DNA of 64,000 nt from Dermanyssus gallinae (Eukaryota > Arthropoda > Arachnida > Mesostigmata > Dermanyssidae): contig QVRM01000459.1 in assembly GCA_003439945.1 (NCBI GenBank), positions 744,001 to 808,000 on the forward strand, written 5' to 3'. Position numbers and translations under genes: made by a program. Of the stretch, positions 10,511 through 20,619 are shown one piece after another. Position 1 is the first letter of the stretch. Every line of letters starts with the position of its first letter. The notes under the pieces are model-generated. The model saw nothing but the letters and a program-made list of their open reading frames with translations. It was not told where the DNA came from and did no database searches.

Positions 10511-13500
10511 GATCGTCGGTAGCACCGATCGATTGTGACAACTAAACTCATCGAGCGTCATGCTGTCTTGCCGTGATGGGCTGATGTAGGCTGTGTATCC
10601 GTTCCTTTCGCAGTTCTCTACTTATGAATCCAGTCAGGGCACAGCTGTTGGATTGGCTTTCTTAACTTGTTTTAGTTTTGGCGAACACTGCTCACCGGCT
10701 TAGACAAAAATCGCCTGTCGTTCGAATATCGGTACTCAAATATTGGCATTCAAATATCGTCGGAGACGGAAGAGCAATTTAGGTAGGTATATTATCACCC
10801 CAGTTCTGACATGATGTTATCTAGGTGCTATATGGTTGCAAGAAGCTCTGGCGGTTAATGATCCACAGCCAAACTGAGATCGGAACTGATCTGTGCAATG
10901 TTCTTTATACTCTTGCTTACCAAATGGAGCAGTATCGCACTACGTCGCTTCATTTTCGCTACGTAGTTGTCATGGTCAGAAGCAGTGAAGAAAAGAGTCA
11001 GCGGATTTCCTTGGCGCACTCGTAGAAAACATTCGTTTCTTCAGGCTAGCGCGGCAAGGAATCAGGACGGTTCGGTGGGATCGGGATGAAGTTCGCCACC
11101 ACGAGTTTCTTCCTGGTGACCAAACGATAGACACGGGTGTAGACTGGATCAGCTCGATCGAGTTTTTGTTGCCCTCTAAAGGAAGACATACAGTCTCGTG
11201 CGTAAAAATGGCGTTATTTAGTGCATCTTTTTGATGAATGTTTATTTTGCATTGCTATAAAATATTAATATAATATTGTCGTTATATGCAGCTTGAACTC
11301 TTCAGCAACGGCTCCTGGCGCTGGCAACAAAAGGGCAGATACTCCAATGCGTCTGGCAGCCCGCCGCATGGCATATTTAGCGCACGTCTGCGAGCACAAC
11401 CGGCAACGGCATTGATTGCCAACCTGAAGAAATCTTTGGGTCAAACACACCAAGTGCACACGTGCCGACTAGTGCATACCATTCCATACCAAAGCTTCCT
11501 GGCGAGGTACACACCTAACTGCACTACCTTGGCCGAGGGATCGGTTGCGTTCCCTGCAACTCTAACAAAAAAATGTCAAAATGGTCTTGTATCCTAAGAT
11601 TGAGTCTGATTGTTTCCACTGTCGATTCGCCACCTGCTAGCCGTTACACCAAGTGGACCAACATACAGGAAGGAGCTGATAAACTACAGGAGTTGGCTCT
11701 AACCGCTAAAACTAGTCTGCTGCAGCCAATCGACCCCTTGACGAAACTTGGATGGCTCTCGTCTTCTACACACTCTCGCGAGTCGAATTGAATCGACTCG
11801 GGATGCTCGGTTTTTGATATTCCACGGAGGCATTTGGCGATGTTAACGTCTCCGTGTGTACCTACCTGGCCGTGCGTCCCGCGTCCCGCGTCCACAGCCA
11901 ACATCGTATTTGCCTAGGCAGCTAGATTTACGTATATTCGTGCGCGAATCAGGGCTGCTGAGATTAACTTGTGGCGGTAAACACGTCAATCATGCTTTGG
12001 AGGACACGGTCAAGATGGCTGTAGTTGGAAAGAAGCGCAGACAACGGCGGGCGCGATCCTGGTTTATACAGGCCTAAAACGCCGGGAAGGTATAGGGCTC
12101 TGGTGCCAAGCACGAGTACTGCACTCCGATCCCCAGATAGTGGCCAGATAAGGCGCTTTATGGCCGACAAAGAGCAGCCAACAAGAAACTCTATTTGGAG
12201 AGAATGTACCGGTATGATGAGGAGGAGGGTGTGCGTATACTTGGGTGTGCGGAGAGCAGAAAGCGTACCCCATGTCTACACTGGTCGCCGGCAAAGTAAA
12301 GGCTCAAAGTGACAAATGAGCATTGGCGGCAGTTCTTTACCGGTTTTCTGTTCGATGCAAACGCCCTTTTTCCAGATTCAGTTACTGAGCAACCGCTCAC
12401 TCTGAAGCAACACTACATGTCACATGCGAGGTGGCTCCGCTTCCGTAAAATAGCAAGTTTTGATTGAGACATTTTGCCGCATCCACAACAATTGAATACG
12501 TTACTGCAAATGACTGGTATTACGAATAGCAGTGAGCAATATGCTTATTTTTTTTCAATTAGCAGTATGCTACATTTATAGTGGTGAATCGGTATAGCTA
12601 AAGCAGGATTTCTTGCTCCAACCTAATATTTCGTTTTCAGAAAGAAATTAGATTACCCGTATATCGCAATGATACTAGATGCAATTGTGTACGTTGTTGT
12701 TATGTTGATTTCTTGTTGTCATTTTTGTCTGGAAGCCCACGATTGATGCCTTTGGAGACGCAACCTCGAATGTAAGCCCTGAGTTCCGCGCTTCCAGGAA
12801 TTCCAATTTCATCGGCCTAGTGTCATCCGATCTGACGGAAATATTATCAGCGTTAATATTCTAAACAGAGCCAAGAGCTCACTGTCTCGGACCGTTTTCG
12901 TGGTAATATCGGGTTTTCCTGTAGTGTTGCTTTTAAAATTAAGTGATTATAGCTTTTGCTAGTTCGTCGGCCTGTTGTTGCTCGACAACATTCCTGCTCG
13001 TTATATGTCACATCTGTATGTAGCCGAGACCCAAAGCGTATTTTATTTATTGTGGATCTATCTGCATTATTTGACTTTGGACGCTATTCCAATACGAACG
13101 AAGCAAAGCCTCTGCCAACAGCCCTAAACAGCGAATGCGCTTCCTTGTTGTATATCTCTCTACTATTAATTAGTACTAATTAGCGTCACTGCCATATAAA
13201 AATGCCCGTAGTTAAACCCTTTATTTTAATGATGTAGATAGATTAGACTTTGACGTTGTTGTTTATTGCTAAACGCTCATTGCAAACTCCTGCTCTGCTC
13301 GTTACCTCCTCGTAGGGCTATTAAAACTATTATACACTGAACAGGGAAATAGAAGGGAGCATAATACTCTCAGACACTTCACGCAGCAATTTGCTTAATT
13401 GCTAACTGGTCTAAATTCACCCTAAAATAAAAATTTATTCTATTGTTCTAGTAAATTATTAATCCTGATACAAAGAACAATTTTTGTTTGTATCAGGAGA

Positions 13501-13880
13501 CTGCAGGTCCTCAGATCTCATCACGTTTCTCTTGGTCCGGCTGAAGTGTACACTTTCCTTTTCTTCACCAAAACTTAGAGCGAGCTTCACCAGCTAGCCT
13601 TCACTAATGACATTCATGAAAGCTTGTGGTTTTTGATCTTTCCTTCTGTTTGCACTCTGCTAGCCTGTATTGTACTGGATATAAAATTATTAAACGCAAA
13701 TTTCTTTATAACCTATTTTAGCTGTACATATGCATTCGACTTGGCTTCTACCGCGTCCATATTTTGAGGCCTAGTGGCCATCTACCAGATGTACAGCTGT
13801 TGTTGTTAAGCTTAACAGATACCCATGGCTGTTGTATTTGGTGGTACCGCTGCACGGTTATCTTACATCAATACAATGCA
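10511..13880. other. No firmly recognisable gene; possible Gypsy-like remnants
   Basis: The stretch lies upstream (in minus-strand sense) of the integrase fragment, where RT and gag would be expected. Several frames of 70-100 codons stay open on both strands (for example 11,286-11,597 plus and 11,644-11,904 minus). I could not match them to gag, protease or RT motifs. Base composition from 11.3 to 12.3 kb is richer in GC than the flanks, which hints at an inserted element. Confidence 0.3.
13464..13497. repeat. Short perfect inverted repeat
   Basis: CCTGATACAAA at 13,464-13,474 and TTTGTATCAGG at 13,487-13,497 form an 11-bp perfect stem with a 12-base spacer. No function is implied. Confidence 0.7.
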
Positions 13881-13884
13881 ATTT

Positions 13885-14085
13885 AACACAATGTGTCCTT
13901 TATTGAAAAGGGGGCGTTGAAATCACATTGTAGGCTTGACACACGTGGACACGACGCGAAAATCTCCATGCGAACGCATTAGTTACCACTTTGATGTTAG
14001 CAACTTCCGGTGGAGTAATTGACACACCACTACGAAGATTATTTGGACGTACTGGTAAACAGGTACTAAAGTTATTACTTCGGAT
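13885..14085 (-). pseudogene. LINE family C copy 2, 3' end
   Basis: The minus strand encodes RPNNLRSGVSITPPEVANI, then VVTNAFAWRFSRRV, and ends with CCCCCTTTTCAATAAAGG. The same blocks occur in copy 1 at 9,515-9,660, including the NNLRSGVSI and AWR-x-x-RR words and the AATAAAGG terminus. It is an extreme 5' truncation of about 200 bp with no enzymatic domain. Confidence 0.7.
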
Positions 14086-14089
14086 TGGT

Positions 14090-14697
14090 TGTTCAAAAGG
14101 TTTTACAACGCGGATTTTACAACTTTAGCGATATTGTATGGAATTTGTATACTTTATTTGACAATCCAATGTAACACTTAGGTCTTGTGTGTCGACACTT
14201 CAGGTATACTATGGCCGTTCATAAAATATGCAGTGTCGTCCTTGATTGTTTTCAGCACGGCACATTTAGAAGTCCGATGCCTAGCGATTCCATCTTCACT
14301 AGAAACATTTGGTGGTCAACCTAATTTAAGACACGCGAAAAGTCAAAGTAAACAGTGTGGAGCGGAGATTCTTAATTTCGCACCAGGGCCTAGTCATGGG
14401 ACCCCTTCAATAATTGGGTTACCGTCGATCGTTCCGTAGTGAATTTGTAATGCTGATTGTCCAAAAGTACATATTTGTATATATAATATAAGTTATTATA
14501 TAATATAAATATAATTATTAATGCTTTTATATGATTGCGAACATTATATCAACTTTGTCACAATTCATTACAAAATATTAATAATACGTATATTGGGAAA
14601 ATGCTGCAATCTCTATAGTCTGTCTGAAAATATATTTTTTGGCGAAAAGTGTGATATTCATTTATTTAGAGAGGGAAAAGGCTTCTGAGCTAACCAA

Positions 14698-14753
<56 letters not shown>

Positions 14754-15400
14754 GTTTCAGGTTAACAGCACCTTCGCTAGTCGCTTCGCTGGCTAATGAA
14801 CATAACATTTGTTATCCAATTGAACACGGTATGCCCGGGGGGGCCGCGCTCACGGCCCACACGTGTCAATCCTCTTCGATTTCCGAAAAAGTCGATTCCA
14901 ATTATTTAAATGAGCGGACCGAGACTTCGACCTAACTTACAAGGTGTGGCACCTTCTTGACCACTGTGTTTCTCCGAAGGAACGAGCGATCCCGAAGCGC
15001 ACGCTTGTACAGCGTTGGATCATTACTGGTTGGGCTTATTTGTACTATTCATAAAATAGCATACAATCACTTTTATTCTATACTTTTTTCACAATACTTT
15101 TGTGACAGCTTCTATGTTTATATACTTGATTATCATCTGGTAAGCGTCCATTCAAATCAGCACTGTAAGTCGCATAAAAAAATAAAAATGTATCCAGACA
15201 TGCCACTAGAGATGCGCGCTACGTAACTATAATGAGGTTTTTAATATCAATCAACTACATTTATTCACTATACAATGGTGTCTGTAAGTGTGAAATGCTA
15301 TTTCATTGGCCTAAGTTTCTATAGCGAATTCTATATCTAGTTCCTCTTTTAACTGTTTATAAAGTGCGTTGCAAAAAATTAGCAACTCATGTTTTTTGGT
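14090..15400. other. AT-rich region with a (TA)n tract; no gene recognised
   Basis: A perfect (TA)26 microsatellite occupies 14,699-14,750. The 84-codon frame at 14,185-14,439 and the frames that run through the TA tract (repeating Tyr-Ile) have no recognisable domain. Confidence 0.5.
14699..14750. repeat. (TA)n microsatellite
   Basis: This is an uninterrupted TA dinucleotide tract of 52 bases. Such tracts recur through the window. Confidence 0.97.
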
Positions 15401-15419
15401 GATAATTTTGGCTTCATTT

Positions 15420-15560
15420 ATTTGAATGCCTTGAAATTTTGAGGGCATAATAAACATGGTACCACGAGTACGGTGTTGTTTTCGTTGCAATCACACAATC
15501 GGTTCTTACAAAAAAAAAAGTGTGAAAAACAGTTTTGCAAAATATTAGCAACAATAACAT
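15420..15560 (+). repeat. Left terminal inverted repeat of the Tc1-like element
   Basis: It is similar, as reverse complement, to 16,794-16,915. The best-conserved parts are the CCACGAGTA, TTCGTTGCAATCA and TTGCAAAATATT-GCAACAATAAC blocks. Confidence 0.7.
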
Positions 15561-15730
15561 GCTAACAACGCAGTTTGTTTGTAAAGGATAGTCGATACTA
15601 CAGCTGATGTACGATCCCGGGGATCAAATGTCAGGAACATTGTCTAGGTCAATCAATCGTTCTAAAGCTGCAAAATATTCTACAGCTCAGTCGTTGTTCC
15701 GAACTAACGACGAAGCTTATGTTTAAACTA

Positions 15731-16720
15731 TGGGTCGTACAAAGGATCTCTTGGATAACGAAAAGACAAGAATTGAGGCAATGCTGAGCTCGGTCATACA
15801 ATAACTGCTATAGCAACCAGATTAGAACGGCATAAGAGCACCATCAGCAGGCTCTTACACCCTGGAGTGAACCAAAGGTGCAGATCTAACAGTGGGCGTT
15901 AGCCAGTTTTGACTATTCGAGATCGCTGTAGGATCATACAGTTGGCTACTCATGACCAAATGTCTTCCTCCAGGATCAGGACCACTTTGGGAATGCCAGT
16001 GCACCGATTCACAGTGTACCGAGTGTTAAGTTCTGACAAAAACGTGCGATACGCGAAAAGGAAGCTTTTGCCGCGACTGCAACCAAAGCACATTGTCGCA
16101 CGGCGTGAATTTTCGCATAGATACCAAACTTGGGATAACGGGTAGAAAAGCATCGTCTTCTCGGATGAAAATAAATGTAATCTTGATGGCCCTGTCGTAT
16201 GTGAGTACTATTGGCATGACTTACGGAAGGAACCTAAATGGTTTTGAAACGTGTGGCCGGTGGTGGTTCTGTGAAATATTGGGGCGCGTTTGAATATAAT
16301 GAGAAGTCTGATCTAGTCGCGATTGTGGGCCGAAACAAGACAGACAAGTGCCAGCGTATCGTCAGTTCCCAGTTAGAAGCCCATTTTAAAAGAATTGGGG
16401 GACCTGTCGCAGTTTTTCAACAAGACAACGCCACGTTTTATACCTCGGCTAGCACTATACCTTTTTTTAAGAACAAGGAGTGCCACTTTTTGACTGGCCG
16501 GCATTGAGTCCAGACCTGAATCCCATCGAAAATCTTTGAGGACATTTGGTGAAGCAGATTTACGCAAATGGTCGACAATATTATAATTTGTCGGGCCTCA
16601 AAGAAGCTGTCCAGCAAGCATGGAAATTTCACTTTCGTACTTACAACAGCTCACTAACTCCATGAATGACAGAGTTTACGATTTGATTCAGAAGAAGGGA
16701 CGAAAAACCCGTTTCTAGAA
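15731..16720 (+). pseudogene. Tc1-like transposase, inactivated
   Basis: The frame starts at ATG 15,731 (MGRTKDLLDNEKTRIEAMLS). Recognisable blocks are IVFSDENKCNLDGP near 16,155 (first catalytic Asp); GGGSVKYWGAFEYNEKSDLV near 16,260-16,320; VFQQDNATFYTS near 16,415 (second Asp); and, after a frameshift, LSPDLNPIENL near 16,505-16,540 (catalytic Glu). The spacing is compatible with DD34E, as in Tc1. The gene has several stops and frameshifts, including one that turns the conserved Trp after NPIENL into a stop. It is non-functional. Confidence 0.85.
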
Positions 16721-16793
16721 TAAAATTTGTAGTATCAAATAAGCCATACAGCCCTGCTAAGAGAGAGAAAAAGAATCGAATACTCTGTAAGGC

Positions 16794-16915
16794 GTTATTG
16801 TTGCCAATATTTTGCAACAGTTGTTTCACTTTTTTCTTTTTTGTATGAACTGATTGCAACGAAATGAATGCCATACTCGTGGTTCGTCATGCCCTTAGAG
16901 TGTCGCAGGCTTCAT
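16794..16915 (-). repeat. Right terminal inverted repeat of the Tc1-like element
   Basis: It is the reverse complement of blocks in 15,440-15,560. It overlaps a poly-pyrimidine stretch at 16,826-16,842. Confidence 0.7.
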
Positions 16916-16949
16916 TTTGGGCTTTATTCTCTGGAACGTATCATATGAC

Positions 16950-17515
16950 AACGTCCTAATAATCGAATACCTACCTAAGGACGTGGAAACCCTGCACAAC
17001 ACCGAAGATCGAGCCCTGGTGGTAAAATGCCCTAGAGGAGGCAGCCAACGTAGCACTTGATACGGTTTTAACCTGAATAATGGCGCACAATCTCAGTCTC
17101 GTCCTAGAGAAGATCGAAGCGCTCTGCCTCACTGGCAAAAGAGGGCAAGAGGGATCTTCATCACCCCGGCTGAGATCAAGTGGGACGCGATATCCCTTAA
17201 AGTAATCCCAAAAACGGCTTCACGGGATCAGCTCACCTGCTTTATATAGAGAGCAAAGTCCAGTTGGTATTTCGAAATCTCGCTAGACTGAACTCCAGAG
17301 GGGGGGGGGGGGGGGCGACGGAAGCCAAGAGAAGGTCCTGGGTATGGTGGCAGAATCTATCGCGCTATATGCAGCCCCGGTCAGAACCGGGCCGATATGG
17401 CATTCCGAGCAGCCAAATTCCGCTGCACAGCCGGAACTACGCGGAACGCGGTTTCGATGCACCTCCTCGGGCCGGAGTAGCACACGCGAGGCGCATAGAG
17501 CGCTAGAGAAATGAC
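16950..17515 (+). pseudogene. R1-like LINE, RT C-terminal fragment
   Basis: Around 17,080-17,140 a frame resembles the region after YADD (NLSLVLEKIEALCLTGK, compare HLKLAPDKTEAMYLTDRK in the copy at 42.3 kb). From 17,325 the peptide SQEKVLGMVAESIALYAAPV parallels VKRRLLASVAKSTALYAAPV at 42,540-42,597. It is followed by a segment like the MAMRTAK...GALRSTQ stretch. A run of 18 G at 17,301-17,318 sits inside the former coding region. It is 5'- and 3'-truncated, with multiple stops. Confidence 0.7.
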
Positions 17516-17519
17516 TCAT

Positions 17520-18890
17520 TTTTCACGGTGTTAAAGATATGTCATGTAATTTCGAACCGGGGGAGGGATTAACTTTGTCGATGTCTTTAACTACTAAAAG
17601 ATGTCCTTCGGATTGTTCTTTAGATCCGTTAACGAGTTTTTAAATGTGCACATAATATTCGATAATTGACGCTGTTTGTTTTCTACAAACATTTATTGCG
17701 GTTTTAAAGTCAGTGTTTCTAAAATACTACTATAAAAGCGTCAATGTATCTACTAGACTGTAGAACGATATTATAGTCATTTTCCATTATGAAAAACAAA
17801 TAACCAGTCTTAGGCGTCGGCCGTTTATCTTCGGTTAGTGGTTGGCTGCACTGTTACCTCAATAAAATGATTGGTTTATCTAAAACACCATGTGGAGTGC
17901 CACCGCTTTCTTCAAAGACCTCAGGCGCTGCAATCATAAGTTACATTGCTTAAAATTTGCCTCCGCCATATCACCCGAGGAGATCGGCTTGTTTTGCTCT
18001 ATTACTAACTTTTCGTACACGCCAATATTTCTACAATTCTCTCTACTAACACCTTATTGCATATTTGAGTGCAGTACATACATTATTATGTATGTATATA
18101 TATTTTGGTCCTTTTGGTTGTAAGGAGAATGCTACAATGTTCCACTCAAAACACTTAGGAGTAGGCAGTACCAAGCGCGCTTAATAGCAGTCATCCGTCT
18201 AGTTCAAAGGTAACCGCGGCTGCTTTGAGGAGGTTATCCGCGTCTAGATTGGCTTAGAGGCCTCAGGCTAGCTAACCACCCCCTCCATAGTCGAAAGGAC
18301 ATATCGGCCTCCTCTTTTTACTTCCAAGTCAGGGAAAACCAACTGCTGCGGACAACGCTACCATATCCGGAAACTTACCCAAGAATATTTTTGTGGCCGA
18401 GACTGGAATGCCATTTAGCCTAATGCCCTTCCGGTCTTCAGTCTCTCCCTTGCAGCGGTACCTCTTCTAAGGTTACATCTAGAATATCGCCTTCGGCCGC
18501 TCTCGCTTTACACGGTAATTTGTAAAAAAAAAACACAATGTTGGGGAAATAATGTTAATTACTTCTTGTTGTTCATCAGGGGAGAGCTTTGCCGTCCATC
18601 TGATCCCAACACGCCGTGTATCCATTCATAGGGCGGTTCCCATGGGTCTTCTAGCTTTGATGAGCACTCTCTCCAGCAGCGTTTTTGCTTTCAGCTCAGT
18701 AGCCAGAAGGCCAAAATGTGACACAAAGCTTGTCCGTGTTGCTGCGCCTTGTTCTGGCGCAACTTTTTCTGGGCCAGATGCCAAAGACCTGCGTAATATT
18801 CTCGATCAACCATTATATTACACAAGGACACCGCAACAGGAAAACTCTCTGTAAGCGCGGGTCGGTAGTGTGGGAGTTCCACCTACTAAA
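17520..18890. other. No recognisable gene
   Basis: The stretch is AT-rich to about 18,130 and more GC-balanced afterwards. A 100-codon plus-strand frame (18,552-18,854) overlaps sequence that, on the minus strand, could be the far 3' part of the R1-like element at 18.9-19.95 kb. No definite domain is visible. Confidence 0.35.
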
Positions 18891-18899
18891 AACCAGTCG

Positions 18900-19955
18900 T
18901 GTCCCCGGGATCTGCTTGCGCATACCATCAAGCAGTCAGGAGGGCCAGTCTACCACTCCTGGCGGGTGTATTCTCTGGGAGCCAGGGGGAGACGCGAGCG
19001 ATATAAAAGGGCGGCCCCTGTCTTTCCTGCAATAGATTCTTAAACGCTCGTAATGCTTCCTTTGAGTACGATGTTGATTCCGTCATGTTCTTCATGATGT
19101 CACGTTGATTAAAAGCTGTCACGTTCCTTAAAAGCTGCATCAGGCATGCGCGCTGCTCCAATACTGCACCTTAGCACAGTGTGTTCCGAGGTGTCATCGG
19201 GTCAGTTACCGCAGTAGACGCACGTGGGGCTATCCGATCCTAAACAGGTAGGTCTAGAAGTCCCCGTCACTTGTGAGGACTTGAGTGGTGTACCCCATAA
19301 GGGGCGGCGCTCGGCTTCGTTCAGATTCCACGAAATCGTTTCGGCATTAACGTGAGCCGCCGTTGCGTCCTGTACGCTGCGATCATCCTGAGGGCTCCGA
19401 CTCTCTGGGGCCGGCATAGGCGAGCTCTGTTCGTGGCAAACTTTACTGTGTAGATGGGCTGGGCCAGAGCTCCGAACAAAGCGATTGACTCGACCACGGA
19501 CGAAACGATGCGTCTTCTCTGCTGCCGTGGTTTACAGGCATAGAGCGTGCGAACTCATTGGCTGCCTGCTCCGTCACCTGCCGCACGTCTGGCAGCAAAC
19601 AAAGCCACTAGCGTCCTAATGATGGCTTGGTTGATGGCAAGCAGTTACGGCCCGTAAGAGTCAAGGCGGCGTCTTATGGTGGCATACTTAAAACGCTGAT
19701 ATAGCTTATCATGTAGCTGCATGACGACCGGACGACAGTGTTGTTCGTACTATCGAAAACATCCTGCGCGCCAAAGCGAAGAAAAAGCCGTTTTACAATA
19801 CAAGGTTCCGCAGGGCGTCTGAGAACAACTATTCCTCCAAGAGTTTGAAGTTGTTTTTGTGCAGTTCCTGATCGGATCTCCGGGGATAGCGAGATGACTT
19901 TTAGTGGGCGAGAGCCCCACAATACCGGCTTTCACTTGCAGACGAGTTTCCTGCA
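18900..19955 (-). pseudogene. R1-like LINE, RT thumb and C-terminal zinc motif
   Basis: On the minus strand, RQQRRRIVSSVVESIALFGA near 19,540-19,480 matches the KRRLLASVAKSTALYAA segment of the copy at 42.5 kb. It is followed by RARLCRPQRVGALRMIAAYR near 19,420. Downstream (19,235-19,175) is a C-x2-C-x9-H-x4-C knuckle ending in HTVLRC, with an in-frame stop inside. The copy at 43.0 kb has the same spacing and the same last six residues. A region like the EVVAHM...AWREATNLL segment follows near 19,110-19,040. It is truncated and disabled. Confidence 0.75.
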
Positions 19956-20008
19956 GTGTTTAACCCTTGTTTGAATTTCGCATTTTCTAATTATTATTAA
20001 TATTTGTT

Positions 20009-20214
20009 AAGGGGGGTTGGATAGTAATGCACCATCTCTTTTTATCTGTGCTCCCTTTTTTTTCGATCATGGTCGATTTTTTAATCCACTCCGGCATTCA
20101 TTTTGTTTAAGTTGGGAACCATAAAAACCAATTTAGGAGTGGCCGGTCTGGGTCTCAAACCCAGGTCTCCCGAATGCAAGGCAAAGGCTTTTGCCACTAA
20201 GCCATCTTGCTCGG
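20009..20214 (-). mobile_element. SINE-1 (tRNA-derived), tail type II
   Basis: In minus-strand sense it begins ACCGAGCAAGATGGCTTAGTGG, which contains an A-box-like TGGCTTAGTGG. The expected B box follows (GGTTTGAGACC, one base off the RNA polymerase III consensus GGTTCGANNCC), then a shared body (CCACTCCTAAATTGGTTT). The tail is GGGAGCACAG...GATGGTGCATTACTATC...CCCCCC, as in the copy at 25,983. This is a non-coding retroposon. Confidence 0.85.
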
Positions 20215-20457
20215 TAATTAGTCTTCTATAAAGAAATTTAAAAGTGTATCCACAGTTCTACAACTATCATTTACTCACTAACTTCACAATATGGACCTGG
20301 AACTCATATTATAATTGAGTTATTTTTTATGTAGACTTTACAACATATTGAACAATTAAATACAGCCACAGTGTATGTTTCACAGCGCGATTTAACAGCT
20401 ATGGAAGTTGCTAGGGCTAAACTCCGTTAAGCAGTACCTAGCACGGCAGGCTTGCTT

Positions 20458-20490
20458 GTTGTTGACAAACCATTTAGTTATTAGATTATA

Positions 20491-20571
<81 letters not shown>

Positions 20572-20599
20572 TCTAATAACCAAATGGTTTGTCAACAAC
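20458..20599. repeat. Palindrome centred on a (TA)n tract
   Basis: GTTGTTGACAAACCATTT at 20,458-20,475 reappears inverted as AAATGGTTTGTCAACAAC at 20,582-20,599. The similarity continues inward (AGTTATTAGATTATACTG against CAGTCTAATAACC). Between them is about 75 bases of perfect TA repeat (20,494-20,568), which is self-complementary. The whole 142-bp block could therefore fold into one long hairpin or cruciform. Confidence 0.9.
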
Positions 20600-20619
20600 A
20601 CGGCGTGCGTAGAGGAAAC

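Larger units (their letters stand above)
15420..16915 (+). mobile_element. Tc1-like DNA transposon with long terminal inverted repeats
   Basis: A decayed transposase (15,731-16,720) is bracketed by inverted repeats. In the left arm, the blocks ACCACGAGTACGG (15,461), TTTCGTTGCAATCA (about 15,480) and TTTGCAAAATATTAGCAACA (about 15,533) reappear inverted in the right arm at 16,850-16,884 and 16,794-16,819. The arms are at least 120 bp with moderate divergence. This recalls Tc1-family members that have 200-bp-class inverted repeats with internal subrepeats. The exact outer ends and a TA duplication could not be fixed by eye. Confidence 0.75.
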
